Below the pieces are notes generated by a model. The model had not been told where the DNA came from and searched no databases. It saw only the letters and a program-made list of their open reading frames with translations. From Paraescarpia echinospica (taxonomy: Eukaryota; Annelida; Polychaeta; Sabellida; Siboglinidae): a DNA stretch of 64,000 nt. Below, in pieces: positions 19,908 through 32,764 of this stretch. How positions within the stretch are numbered: the stretch's first letter is position 1; the number at the start of each line of letters is the position of its first letter. Position numbers and translations under genes: made by a program. The stretch spans positions 51,258,562-51,322,561 of the forward strand of contig CM034541.1 in NCBI GenBank assembly GCA_020002185.1, in the 5' to 3' direction.

Positions 19908-20100
19908 TGAATGAATGAAACTTTATTTCAACAAATACAACAGGCATAATGTAGCAAATTATTAAATTCTAGTTATATACAATTGTTGAAAAAGGGCAAG
20001 AAGACGTGTAGTACTTATGATTACTTGTCCTATTAACCAAAAACATACGTAATACTGTTTAACACCGTTTCTAATTACACATTTGACCTCACCATACATA
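19908..20100 (-). mobile_element. LINE 3' end with TTCA-type tail
   Basis: AATGAATGAATGAAACTTTATTTC on the plus strand (in parts AATGAATGAATGAAA, CTTTATTTC) is the complement of the AATAAACTTTCATTCATT tail of the LINE at 27.5 kb, so this is the 3' end of a related minus-strand element. Upstream coding residues are not recognisable. Confidence 0.45.
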
Positions 20101-20104
20101 AAAC

Positions 20105-20940
20105 ATAATTCTCATGACAATTCAAGGTAGGCCGTTAAGTTAATAATAATGAAACCGCAACAACAGTCGTTTTTTTAAAATACCTACTCATTAAATGACA
20201 CTTATAACAACTGTTATAATGCCACACATTGCACCATGCGGATGTAACATGTTTAGTAGCGACAAAACATATTCGGCGACACAAATTAGAATGATATATT
20301 GTCAGTTGGACGACTGGCGAATTAGGAAGATTATATGTTGGTGACATCAGGCTTTTTATCACAATAGCGTTGTCCGTGCAATTTAAATTATGTGTCTTCA
20401 ACAATGTTATTTTAGCAAGCTGCTGGCTTTGTATTCTTGATTGTAGTTGCTAATGGTTCGTTTTTATTTATTAACTCTCTTAGGCGCTTAGGCACACACA
20501 GATTTTTGTGTCCATTTAACTAAGCTCAAACACTAAAAAAAACCAATCACAACTATTTATTCATGTAATATTAACCGTAGTCAATCTTGGAATGTTATAA
20601 AGCATTCCGAAGAGGTCACAACCTCACCCAATAGACCACGTTAATCAAAGTGTATTATTACCGCTCACAATATAAACATCTATTTGCAATCATTCCAGTT
20701 GTATCCTTGCTGATGACTGATAGCTTTGACAACCCTATTATGCAATATTGTTCATTCAATTATTCAGCAATATGGTTGCTATAACCGCTGTTGACTGCGA
20801 CTGTATCAAAGTCCACGTGCCATAGTGCTTGCGGCCGTGCGAGATCAGGAACAAGCCAACAACCTTACATGCCGTCAGAAATACGGATGTAGGCCTAAAT
20901 CAGGCCTGAATCAGCAATTATTTAATGCACATTCCTGGAA
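20105..20940. other. no gene recognised
   Basis: AT-rich sequence. A minus-strand 89-codon frame (20404-20135) has no recognisable domain. Confidence 0.35.
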
Positions 20941-20961
20941 CCTTAGAGTGTCTTTGACAAA

Positions 20962-21056
20962 GTGTGCTTTGGTCGCTACTGTAAACATATTTACCTGTCG
21001 GAGTTGTTTACGGGAGACAATCTCCACCAGAAGGGCAATTTTTGGTACAGGGTAAC
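20962..21056 (+). repeat. 95-bp dispersed repeat, copy 1, followed by a CA/CACG tract
   Basis: Starts GTGTGCTTTGGTCGCTACTG and ends TTTGGTACAGGGTAAC, then passes into the microsatellite at 21057. It is identical base for base to 35625-35719, where it also leads into a CA tract. The sequences outside differ. Confidence 0.95.
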
Positions 21057-21072
21057 CACACACACGCACGTA

Positions 21073-21112
<40 letters not shown>

Positions 21113-21220
21113 CACACACACAGACAGACAGACAGACAGACAGACACACGCACACACGCAGACACACGCACGCACGCACGCACACACGCACACACGCACA
21201 CACACACACACACACACACA
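21057..21220 (+). repeat. compound microsatellite (CACG)n(CAGA)n(CA)n
   Basis: About 164 bp: CACG units, seven CAGA units (21119-21146), then mixed CACG/CA. Frames through it encode only Thr/His/Arg or Val/Cys repeats and are not genes. Confidence 0.95.
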
Positions 21221-21224
21221 TCAC

Positions 21225-22265
21225 TAAGTCTTGTATCTGTGCAATATGATAAATTGGGGCCCCCCTGTCCACAGTGGCGCTTCATGGCGGACTATCCCTG
21301 GTGTATACTCACAGCAATATTTACCATCACAACTATATTTACCATCACTAGCCATTATATATTTTACACTAAAATTTACTCCAAATTAGCTGTCTTTCAC
21401 CAAGTAAGAGTACCATGGGTATTAAAATTAATATTGTATTAGTGAATCGAAATATTGACCGTAGCTACATTTGCGAAATTAGTTTTGATAATCCAGGCTC
21501 CGTGATGTGGCGCCACCATCTGCCACCAGACCTCCAGCTTCCAAAGCAAACATCGTCATGTAGCACCGCATCTAATAAATAAAATCTTTATTTTCGCACA
21601 TTGATAAAGGTAATTGTACATTCTTTAAACTACAGTAATTTCCGTAATAATACGGCTGACATCATCCTCGTTTAAAATAGTGCATGTCTTAAAACCATTT
21701 TTGTTTTGTAGCATTTCGTATAAAACATTCACATTAGATATTAGTTCGTTTGATATACTCGCCTGCCACGCACGACTAACACCACATGCAGACACATAAT
21801 GAATCTGATAGACTAGTTAAGCGGCAACTCGTTGAAATGATAGTTCTAATATGTGTAGTCCGTGTTTCATAAAGAGCCTGGGAACATTTGCTGTTCAGAA
21901 TGTGACAAAAAACGATTGGTTACTCTGAATCAGGGTAACTAATGAAATGTACTCTCGTAATATGTAATATGCGGGATGAAAATTATACGGTAGTAGTCGC
22001 CCACATTTTAGAGACGATCTTCTACCTCAAATTTGCCATAGTTTGTAACACCCAACATTTTTTTTTATTGGAATATATCATGGAAATGTTATTTACCACA
22101 TGTGACTCACAAACAACGCAAACACGATGGTTTTACTGCATGACTCGGGATATGTTGACATATCTATACGTAGTTCACACACGCACGCACGCGCGTACAC
22201 ACTCTCTCTCTCTGTGTCTCGCACGCACGAATGTCGCCTCCCTCTCCCTCAATCCCGCGCAGGCA
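21225..22265. other. no gene recognised
   Basis: Unique-looking sequence with a short CACG/CT microsatellite at 22178-22216. Confidence 0.4.
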
Positions 22266-22269
22266 GGAT

Positions 22270-23300
22270 AAATTGACGGCCATCTTGTTTTCAGGCAACT
22301 GTTCGATTGGATTTGTACATTGACCCAATGTGTTTGTGTCGCCATTTGAACATAGTATTTGTGTTACCCGCTGTGCTAGCTATTACGGAGGAAACGATGA
22401 TGTCGACAGACCATTTTAAACATGGTTGCCAATTCCCAAAAAATTACAAACGAAAAATTTCAACTACGATTTTAAACGCATATGCAGTGATTACTTAATC
22501 ACCATTAATAGGCACGAAGATCACGATGCCAATCTTATATGTAGGAAATTAACACAGTCAGGATACATTGGCGGCCATCTTGCAGGAAATGGTCGCCATC
22601 ATTTTAAAGACGATTAATCGATTGGATTTGAAGAATGACCCAATGAGAAGATCCATGCCAAGTTTCATGTTTATTTTAACGTTTAAACTACAGTTATATT
22701 ATCATACTAATATTATGGAGAAAATTATGAAGCTGTCGTAACCATTTCAAAATGGTTGCCATTGCCCAAAAATAGCAAAAGAAAAATTGCCAACTCAAGT
22801 TTTTTTGAAAACATTTCATACCCTAATACATCCGGAAATCAAAATTTGCAAGAATCTAGATGAAATGGGTGCTAATGCCCCAAAAAGCCAAACGAAAGAA
22901 ATGTCAAATACGTTTTTGTAAAAAGTAGATATTCCATGATGCGTCAAAAACACCCAGATTGGTCGCTAAGATCACGCAGGTCGGACAATAATATCAATCT
23001 CAATGTCGAAAATGGATATTAGTAGTATCAATTGGCGGCCATCTTTTAAAAACTGTTCGCCATTTTAGATTTTCAAGTGAGTGATCGATCAATTTGAAGA
23101 ATGACCCAATTAAGATATTCACTCCGAATGTTATTCTTACGTCATCGTTTTTCATCGAACCTATTTCAAAATGGTTGCCATTACCCAAAAAAAGCAACAA
23201 GAAAAATGTCAACTAAAGGTTTTGAAAAGTTCATACCATAACGCATCTAGAAACCCACATTTCCAAGAATCTATATGATATTTTCACGAAGCCCTAAAAC
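22270..23300 (+). repeat. three diverged tandem copies of a 300-460 bp repeat
   Basis: Landmarks recur in order: GGCGGCCATCTT (22277, 22570, 23034), GACCCAAT (22322, 22636, 23103), ACCATTTCAAAATGGTTGCC followed by CCCAAAAA (22418, 22740, 23160). Unit lengths differ through internal indels. Non-coding. Confidence 0.75.
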
Positions 23301-23304
23301 AGCA

Positions 23305-25590
23305 TAGACTACGTTGCGATACTCTCTCAATCTGCTGCGGGTCCAAGACAATTTTGGCAGCTTGAACAATATCCGAACAATACTTCTTCAACAGCATACA
23401 CCCAACTTCACCCACGAAGGTGCCCTTACGTCGTATGGTTCCACTTTACGTGTAGTGCTCTAAGGTTAATGCGGAGGCAGAGCATGTTTCTTCACTTCAC
23501 TGTTACTTCAAAGTACACTTCAGTCATCATTTTAGTGACAGCCATTAAACTATTGGGCTGATAAAAACATTCCTAGACAACTTGTCAGTTTTTTTACCCA
23601 GCAATTCATCAACGTAAGGCGGTGCAACTGCATAAACTCTGTGCTATCGGTCTCACAGCCGCATTTTAAACCGATGCCGAGAACTGACACGTTCAAAGGA
23701 CATAACCGTTGTTTACAATACGGACATGTGCCAAAAACGTCGTTTTAACGCATTGCGGATATTTACCTTAAACAGCGGACTCTCAAGTTACGGCTATTTC
23801 ACCAGAAGCGTAATTTGATTATTAAGTGTTTTCGGAGAATAGCTTTTGTATGTACCGTGAGCAAAACTTCTGTATTATAACGGCACTTTATGTCACTAAG
23901 GCGTGGACAAAAAATATTTGTTAACCTAACGAAACCAAGCATTTAGCAAACATGATTGAGTATCAGTCATAAATGCATCGAGGATTTAGGCGCAAAAGAA
24001 GTTACCTTATTATTATTATTATTGTTTAGTTGTGATGAAAGTGTGCAACGTAATAGTTTCTGTGTTGAGAAATTTACTGTAGTAATAACATTCTTTCGTA
24101 TCGGAAAATGCACTTTATTGAAAATGCTGGCGTCAATCATTTCGTTCTTTGTATGGCATCATAAACAGTTTGTAAATGTGTGGTATGACGCACATTTTGA
24201 GGTGACGTACACTTGTTGTGGTGATACACACTTTTTGGTAGCAAACGTTTTTGTGTGGCATCTTACATACACTCTGGCAACGAAGAACGCGGAACATACA
24301 GGCAGGAAAAACACATTGGCACATGGCATGTTTGTAGTGTTTCAGCTCAACTTATAATTGACAGCAAACAGGTCATGAAAGTTACGACACGACTTGTGCC
24401 TTGTTCTTGCAGCAGAGAAATAATTTATATTTTGTGTGACTCTTGAATGTAACAAATACGACTATATTTATTAAGCGAGAGGGAAATACATACATATATT
24501 CATATGTAGAGAAGCACAAGGCGGACACTGAATTACAAGTATATAAGTTAAAGGAGTGATGGGAAGGAGACATAAATGGTATAGAAACGCCCAATTCTAT
24601 GTATGTCTTGTGTCTGTTGCAGTTTGCTTCCGTCTTCAATCTTTTAGAGGTGTTTCTTAATTTCAATCTCTCGTAATTCCACCGTCCTGAACATTGTCTC
24701 AAATGCGCATCACCAATGTCATTCATTTCTTGCGTTTAACTCAAGTACGTTTTACGCGCATGCTTGTGGTTGGCTCCAACTTTTACTAGGTTAAAGTGAA
24801 CACGACGTTTCGATTATCAATTTGTTCTAATGTAATCACGTTGAAAGTACTATGTAATTCTGACCTACTTCGTCAGTCGTTGCTTGTTGGTCAGGGGCGG
24901 ATGCACACGTAACATCTGCCCAGTTTTCAACCTGAGCACGTTTGGAGTTCCGGGGCATGGAGTCCCGGGGCATGAGCCCTTCAAAGGTCGCAATATTGTA
25001 CCACAAGCGCATATGTGTGGGCCTACATAGAACCATGCTTATCGATTGGCCATCAAATACAACTTACAGGTCCTTCACCAACTTGCCACAGGATTACATG
25101 CATCCTAACTGCAGACAATGCCTGCTATTTAAACTTGAAGGCATCGTGGAATTTGTTTAGCAAAGTTATGTTGGGCGTATCTAGGCTGCTTAGCCATAAC
25201 ATGGTGTTGCCTACGATGTGCTTGTTACGGACATAGTATGCATTTGTTGTCAACAGCGTACGCCCTTGTTTGGCTGCTCATTGTTGCCTTCTTCCAAGTG
25301 CAGAGTCTGACTTTGATTTGATTATAACAAGTATTGTTTATTATAGTAAACCGTTATTAGAGGTTGCTCATGTTCTGCTAAAGGACAAATCGATTCTTTA
25401 GTTAGACTGAAATACATGATTTGATTGCACTGCGAAGAGCAAGCTGAATCAAAATACTTCATTGACCAACTGTTCAGCTCGGGATTATACCTCTTGATCC
25501 CGTTAGCCCACACGAATAGCAGGCAGTACTGTTAGTATAATAGATAATATGTTCTGTTCTGAGCTGTGTAGACACAAAATGTGCGGCATT
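23305..25590. other. no gene recognised
   Basis: About 2.3 kb without a supported gene. Frames at 23956-24357 and 24382-24726 show no domain. Confidence 0.4.
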
Positions 25591-25599
25591 GTTTTAAGC

Positions 25600-27388
25600 G
25601 ATGCTACAGATCATATGCCAATTTTCGTCCTGTGTGACAACAGCACTTATGTGGTTACTAACAACAGTTAAATATAACAGAACGTTAGATGAGGACTCAT
25701 TAAACAAATTTAAGCATGATTTAAATGATGCAAACTGGGACACTGTAATGAACGAGTCAAACCCTAATTTTGCGTTCTCGCGCTTTATGCAAATACTACG
25801 TAACACTTATAACGATGCCTGTCCTTTCAAATTGACAACGTATTCAGGAAACACAAAAAAGATAAACCTTGGTTATCAAGAGGGCTAAAACGCTTGCATA
25901 AACAAGAATAACCTGTACATAACGTTTCTAAAAAATAGGATGCAATTAACAGAAAGTCACTAAAAAATAAGTTAATAAAAAATTATTACGTCTTGAAAAG
26001 AAAAACTATCACAGAAAACAAATCGACAATTGTAAGACTAATATAAGAGAATAATAGGTAAAAGAAAATCTGAAACCACATACTTGAACATATTTCATAT
26101 TGGTGACAAAAAAAAAGAAGCTAACCATTTAAATAATTTCTTCGTTGACATAGGTAACACATTATCCAACCTCATAGACCCTGCCCGGGAACAAAGCCAA
26201 CCGACTTTGTAAAACGTACTGTATCACAATCAATGTATATGTCCCCCGTTACTGAGCAAGAAGTACTCGAACCTGTGGCTGTTGACACTGTTGACCACAA
26301 CATACTGCTAAGTAAATTGCATTGCTACGGAATAAGCGGTCTGGCTCTGGACTGGATAAAAAGCTACTTAACCAACCGTAGACAATATGTATGCTATAAC
26401 AACAGTAACTCAGAACTAAAGGAAATCAAGTGTGGAGTCCCATAAGGTTCAAACCGTAATTGGCCCATTATTATTTATTCTGTGCATAAATGACATGTGT
26501 GAAGTATCAAAATTGGTTCATATTATTCTGTTTGCTGATGATATTAATCATGTTTTATTCTGCTAGTAACACTGGTGATGTAAGCACTGTTGTTAACATC
26601 GAACTAAAAAACTAGACCTGTGATTCCGAGCGAACAGATTATCGCTCAATGTGAACAAATCACATTTTATAATGTTTAACAATGGAAAACAACCTAGAAC
26701 AGATGTGAATATAATTTTGAATGGGACAAGCATTGAACATGTATCATATAACAAATTCCTTGGAGTAACCATTGATGAAAATTTTACATGGCGAGAACAC
26801 AATAAATGGTTGAATCAAAGCTATCAAAAAGCATAGCAGTTTTGTACAAAACTATGCATGTTCTTGATTGTCAAGCGTTATACACATTATATAATTTGCT
26901 TGTTGAACCACATATGTCATATTGCTGTGAGATCTGGGGAAATACTTATCAATCTTGACTCAGAAGACTATCTCTACTATCTTACAGAAAATTATGTACG
27001 GAATATTTATAACCTTAATTACCATGACTTACAACTGTATCTTTCCATATCCCAAACATGCTTAACATTAATGATTTTTTAAGTTAAATACAATATAAAA
27101 ACGTTGAACAATTTAAAAAATAAATTGACTCAGCTACCAAGTTTAACACAATTTACAAAAGCATCCAACTTGTCGTTACTTTCTACATATTTATGAATTG
27201 TTAATTGAAGAGGATGTTTAGTTAAACCCACGTATTAGTAACATAAACACTATGGTAACAAGTTTATACATGAGTTATGAATATTATTTTGTAATTTATT
27301 TATAATTCGTGTTGTATTTGTTCTGTTTTTGTTTAGTTTGAGAAAGGGCATAGCAATATATAAGTCTATGATTTCAGCTATGTCCTTT

Positions 27389-27446
<58 letters not shown>

Positions 27447-27530
27447 CAGCACACCACATTGCGCATGTATTATGTTGTTGTTGTTGAATAAACTTTCATT
27501 CATTCATTCATTCATTCATTCATTCATGTC
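25600..27530 (+). mobile_element. CR1/L2-like LINE, decayed, with CAG and TTCA tracts at its 3' end
   Basis: Scattered frames cover one ORF in order: YNRTLDEDSLNKFKHDL (endonuclease-RT linker), DTVDHNILLSKLHCYGI and LDWIKSYLTNRRQYV (RT), a stop-interrupted motif B (CGVP, then *GS), LFADD at about 26527, LNVNKSHFIMF, YNKFLGVTIDENFTW and the C-terminal region. An AT-rich 3' UTR follows and includes (CAG)19 at 27389-27445 and a terminal AATAAACTTTCATTCATT tail (27486-27527). Not functional. Confidence 0.8.
27389..27445 (+). repeat. (CAG)19 trinucleotide repeat
   Basis: 57 bp of uninterrupted CAG inside a LINE 3' UTR, not in a coding frame of any recognised gene. Confidence 0.98.
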
Positions 27531-27534
27531 AACA

Positions 27535-29290
27535 CAATCAACGTGCAAATGTAACAACAGCAAATGACATTGCTCGCTATTAGTAGAACGTTTCGTGCTG
27601 TTGGTGTCGTTAGGGAATTGCAGCGGTTACAAGGTGTCCGCCCACACACACGCCCAGTGGCAATTACATGCATACAGCTTCACACGTATCCGACAACGCT
27701 CAGTGGCTTCCATCCTGTGCTATCCTTAGGTCCTATGCTCGTTGTTATTGTAACCACCGCAGCAGCCGCCAATGATCTGTTTTCCCGTGGTCAGTTACTC
27801 GGAAAAGGTTTGTTTTGGAGCAACGTTTTTTTTACATTTTAACCACACCTGTGGTATGGTAAACAACGATAAACGAGTCATCGACGACAGCGCGTTAGTT
27901 TGGCTCCGTTGATGACGTCACATAAGGAACACGCTATAGGTGGTGGGCGGGTCCAGAATGCAGCAGGTGGTAGACCTTTATGGCTGCATCTTGTGAACTT
28001 GTAAATCCAGCAAATAAACAAGTTCGTTCAGAGGCAACCAGTTTACGGTTCCAAAACAGGTGGAATTTGAGAGCAATGGTGTTTCTAATGTACCACCAGG
28101 CCTCCGAAACCCCAAAACGCCGTCGACTTCTTACAGTGTGTGGGTTTGTGCGTGAGTGTGTATGTGTGTGTGTGCGCGTGTGCGCGTGTGCGCGTGTGCG
28201 CGTGTGCACGTGTGCACATATGTGCGTGCGTACGTGTGTGTTACTTTTTCCAGTAACATAGGAACGTATTTTCTTCAGTAATCCACGCAAGCGATGCAAT
28301 GTTTCAACAATCAAATTTGTGCTCGTCGAGAATCGATCGTATCCCTTTCAGCGAGAGTTCAAAGGTGATTTGCGTTGGCTATGATCTTGTAATTGTTAGC
28401 GCTGTTCACACCTGACATGTAATCCGCAACAGGTCGCATTAGGTGACACTTATGAAGGATTAGCTTTGTATGAATAGTCCCGGAGACGTACAGCTGATTA
28501 TAAACTACCAAACTACTTTAGTTGAACTTGATTCTCCTTGTGGATGAACTGATCTAACATCAGAGAAACGTACCTTACGTTACTGACCCGCGTCATACCA
28601 TGTCGGCGTATACATCAATACACAAGGCCAAAAGCTGTGGGCTGAGATGGGTGCAGACGCACCCCCACTGAAACTCATAAAATGGTGTATATCGTAGCTT
28701 ACCACTTTCAAATGCATGCTGTTCTTCACGTAAGTTACGTATTGCTGTTGCAGTTATTGGTAGATGCAAATGTTACAACCAAAATACTTAAATTATTTAG
28801 TGACGTTTCTACAGCTCCTAGGCGTCAGATTGACGGATCACTAGTGCAGTGTCACTGGTCCTCGGCAAACTGTCAGATCGTGTTCTCGTGTGGGTACTGG
28901 GTAAGCAGATCTTGCAGATAAAACGTCAAATAGAGCTGAAATGTATCCACACTCGTCAGTTCCAGTTGCGTGATATGCCAAACGACGTCAAGTTACGCTT
29001 ACATCTGACATTTTGTCTTTGATAAAAACAACGCCGGCGAAACAGCGGCGTATTAAGATTTAGAAAGAGGGCCATAAGTAGGATGGGAGGCAAGTTTAGT
29101 GATCCTCTTGTTTGCCGTGCACAGTGGCGTAACAAGTTATTCATGGAAAAATCGTATCTCAAAAATCCAAATGAGACCAATGTCTTCCCAGTAAATAGGC
29201 CCCTGCTGCGAAGTGTCAGTATTATTTTAACACCGTCACGGCTTTATACAAATATATCAAGTTCTAAATAGCTTCAAATTAATTCAAACC
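27535..29290. other. no gene recognised; GT microsatellite at 28135-28236
   Basis: A 92-codon frame at 27564-27842 and others lack recognisable domains. The microsatellite alternates GTGTGT with GCGTGT, a purine-pyrimidine alternation of about 100 bp. Confidence 0.4.
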
Positions 29291-29299
29291 AAACGTGTA

Positions 29300-29690
29300 T
29301 AGGTAGTTGTAAATGATAACAATAATAATACGCTATAAAACATGTTAAAACTATGCAGAATGTTCACATGTATAAATTATTTAAAGTAAATATTTACATG
29401 TTAAACTGTCTTTGCAAATACAAAATATAAAAAAATATGTGAAATAGGAAATAAAACGCTAATGCCAATATTAAAATAATAGTATCGATAACATGTAATA
29501 AGATAGTTGAAAATCCATTCTAGATCAATAAAACCCATTAAGTGGAGAAGCAAAATTGTGTTTAGTTGCTTCTGAAATTGCCAGAGGTTGCCGTTGTTGC
29601 GTTTGTTCATAGGCAGATTATTTCACAGAGTGGCGCCAGCACAGGCAATTGCTTGGCGGCCGAAACGTTCTACGTTTACTTTTTGTGTGT
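29300..29690 (-). mobile_element. LINE 3' fragment, minus strand
   Basis: On the minus strand TL*NNLPMNKRNNGNLWQFQ fits the LWN(S/N)LP motif near the C-terminus of CR1/L2 LINE ORFs, with TGG changed to TGA. The frame continues to 29401 and an AT-rich 3' UTR follows. Confidence 0.55.
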
Positions 29691-29942
29691 CTATTTATGA
29701 CACGGCTAGTATCGTCTCGCTGCCTAGTGCATTAAGTTGATTGTTCGTTTATTTACTTGTTTTTGACACGCAGAGAACTCAATTGCTTAACGAAGCAGGC
29801 TTGACTCAGCTGTTAATCTCGCTGCCGTCTCCGCTTCGGAAGTTTCCTGACACAGTATGCTGTGATTATCACCGTCGAATAGAACTACCTCATTGTTGAT
29901 ATCACTGCTTCAGTTACAGCTACATTCGACACGTACCGCAAC

Positions 29943-30065
29943 ATGGAAGCGAAATGGTATCTGTTGATAATTGGCTTAGGGATAATGCTCTTTATTTTTA
30001 CATTGAACACGAGTTGTCGTATTGGCATCGATGATTTCGATACACTAGTGCCGGAAGGAAATTAA
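29943..30065 (+). CDS. short ORF or first exon with N-terminal membrane anchor
   Basis: 40 codons from a good Kozak context (CAACATGG). Residues 5-22 (WYLLIIGLGIMLFIFTLN) form one hydrophobic segment after a short cytoplasmic-like head, as in type II Golgi enzymes. No convincing splice donor is seen before the TAA at 30063. It could be a microprotein, an orphan first exon or chance. Confidence 0.2.
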   Translation: MEAKWYLLIIGLGIMLFIFTLNTSCRIGIDDFDTLVPEGN

Positions 30066-30885
30066 TATGGGGGTCGGATCCGGAGTTTCAGCACCACTCG
30101 ATCTCCGCTGTCTTTGCGGACCATTCGGACTATGATATCGGACGGGAGGGGGGCTACTTCCAATTGAAAAAACCCTCCAACTGCACCCCTTTGAGACTCG
30201 CCAAAAATTGTCAACAAAACATCTTTGAATGGCACCCTGGTAAACTCACCACACTTCACCATAAAAACCCAACTGCACTCGCATTGAGACTCAATACAAA
30301 TCTACAAAAAATAAACCTTGCACAAATATATATTGGGGGCTAATCTTATCTTCAGCTCCCTACCAAAACATTCGGGGGCTGAACACCCAAGTGATCCTCC
30401 CCGGTTCCGGCGACTTTTGCGATATTTCCGGGCCGTAGGCTGGTTTAGAACTCCTACTGCTACGTACCGTGTGTTGAACAGTTGGAACATCTTCACAGCG
30501 AGAGCTAGGCCTACTTTTTACTTGTAATTAAGTTGCCTTCTGTTTCCATTATAACAACGAGTGTATTTTGGACAATTAGTAATAATTAGAAGAAAGCCTG
30601 TACTCGTGAAGTTGAGAGATAAACATAAACTATTATCAGTAACCAGCAAGACCAGCGTCGATTGTGAATAGCATTTCGATATAATTATGTAAGAACTTGT
30701 TGTTTCACGACAGTTCAAAATTAACCAGAATGCTTTGCGCACGTGATTGATTCCGTCCGATCATTGGTGGCCTAGGCCTATATAACAGACCTAGGCCTAA
30801 TGACAATCTTTCAATATTCCATGACTTCGTTTTATTGTATTGTGCAATGGTGTTTAAAAGTAATTATTGACAATCATATTTTTAT
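30066..30885. other. no gene recognised; GGGGGC-rich segment
   Basis: 30060-30480 contains repeated phrases (CCAACTGCAC...TTGAGACTC at about 30176 and 30268; GGGGGCTRA at 30335 and 30374) suggesting an old non-coding transposon. No termini were identified. Confidence 0.35.
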
Positions 30886-30889
30886 CATT

Positions 30890-31010
30890 TCCAATAAAGT
30901 AATGGAACAGGTTATTTACTGATTGTGTAAATGCTAGCAGTGTGTCCTTGTCCACTTAAAAAGTCATCTGAGGTTTATGCTCTGGATGGTAACCTTGTTA
31001 AACGTTGTGT
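30890..31010 (+). mobile_element. 3' relic of the CR1-like family
   Basis: GGAACAGGTTATTTACTGATTG and ATGCTAGCAGTGTG match the LINE at 46900, then the sequence jumps to CCTTGTCCAC and CTCTGGATGGTAACCTTG, the family 3' terminus at 47030-47080. About 70 bp between these parts are missing. Confidence 0.65.
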
Positions 31011-31030
31011 AATATAGGGAAGATTACCTT

Positions 31031-31160
31031 GCATCTGCCACTAACTTTCGAAAACCCGAAAACCTTCAAAGCGTGGGAGTTGCAATTTACCGAATGGTCG
31101 CATTTTTCTAAGATCAGCCTAAGGTTGACACAAGATACCGACAAGTCGATTATTACTTTC
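31031..31160 (+). pseudogene. possible retrotransposon gag-like fragment
   Basis: Residues LPLTFENPKTFKAWELQFT resemble the start of gag/capsid-like domains of LTR elements (aromatic-Pro pair, W-x2-F spacing). Only about 40 codons, no flanking pol or LTR. Tentative. Confidence 0.25.
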
Positions 31161-31164
31161 CCGA

Positions 31165-32520
31165 GGGCTTCATTTTACTTATTTTGTTATCTGCGCGTCT
31201 CATCAATCGCCAGTTATGACCATCACAGGCGACCCAGTAATCACTTTGGCGTCCAAAATCATAAACACTCGCTCCTTTCGCGACTGCTTCAGAAAGCATA
31301 CTTGTGGCGCTAGATCAACCAGTTTTTCAGGGCCAACGTCAACCGTTGTTTTTTCTTTATTATAATTTAATCTTAGCTATGCACAGTATTTTTTCTACCG
31401 ACAGGCACTCCAACAAATCACACGTAATGCACAATACATGTTGTTATTGGGATAACTTTGCGAGGAATGAATCTGGAAGGTCACCAGTGGCCAAATAGGT
31501 TAGACGCGTACAATCATTTGTTGTAAAGGTTACGCAGATTTGAAGCAAGTCTTGTGATCTTGATTACGTTGTTCACTGACCGGAACTTGCCAAATGATAT
31601 ACAATAAAACTATTTATACATATGCCGCCCGTTTGTTCCAGTATTTTCCTAATATCTTTGTTTCACGGTGAAATTTGTTGTTATCAGTAGTGAAATAGTT
31701 CACAAAGTGTGGCAAATCTGAAAACAACCTATCTGTTGAAGAAGTGTTGAGGTAAACAGTGTATCTCTCAGTGACACACTTTCAGGACATGACACGGCCG
31801 TGTTGCATTTGCGAACACTTAGCAACGCTTCGTCTACATTGGCAAGATCCCCGTATTTGACAGCATGTAATCTAAAGATGGTTATACGTTACACATCTAA
31901 TCTCTCTTGGAATTTTTTTTCAGCCAATGGCTATTATACAAAACAAACATGTGATCTTTACCCCTACATTAGGCTAATGCAACCAGTTGGCTTAATGCAT
32001 CCGTTAACCAGTATGATTATAGGTCAACCATATTTGAATATATTCATACACAAACACATGTGGAATCGTAGAGAAGAAACATACATTGCCAAGAAGTCTT
32101 CCGAGAGGCGGAGGAAATGTGACACCGCAGCCATCATAAACAAGACGGCTACACAAGATATTGCTACCGCGCACAAGATTGCCGATACCCACCTGATTCC
32201 ACACGAGTCACTAAAGTGACACCAGGTGGCTTCGTTGAAGTTTATATGTCAAACGTTACTCAGGTCACGGCAAGCTGGTGGTACCTCAGCAACGCTCAAA
32301 CAACAGGAATTTGACGACAGATTTGAATAAACTCAACGTGTCCGATGGCGATAACGTGACACCAAGAACGTTTCTGAGACAGAGATTAGGAGGAGCGGAG
32401 TCTTTCACGTCACATCACGTTTTATTGCTGTATATGTATTTTATGATGACAGCCGGGTCTAGACAGTAAATATGGCAATACCAAAGTAAGTTTTTCCTCA
32501 ACCTGCTTACACACTTTCAT
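31165..32520. other. no gene recognised
   Basis: A 139-codon frame (31800-32219) has no recognisable domain or splice context. Confidence 0.35.
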
Positions 32521-32533
32521 AGCACAGTAAACA

Positions 32534-32764
32534 CAGACACACACACGAACGCACGTACACGCACGTACACACACACGCGCACACGCGCGCACACGCGCAC
32601 GCGCACACGCGCACACGCACACACGCACACACGCACACACGCACACACGCACACACGCACACACGCACACGCGCACACGCGCACACGCGCACACGCGCAC
32701 ACGCACACACGCACACACGCACACACGCACAAACAGACACACACACACATACATACACACACGT
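32534..32764 (+). repeat. CA/CG microsatellite, about 230 bp
   Basis: Alternating CACACG and CGCGCA blocks, strongly purine-pyrimidine alternating and so a Z-DNA-forming candidate. Frames through it are spurious. Confidence 0.95.

Noticed and set aside
31800..32219. 139-codon open frame as a gene
   Set aside because: No recognisable motif, signal peptide, promoter or splice signal; composition fits chance in AT-rich DNA.
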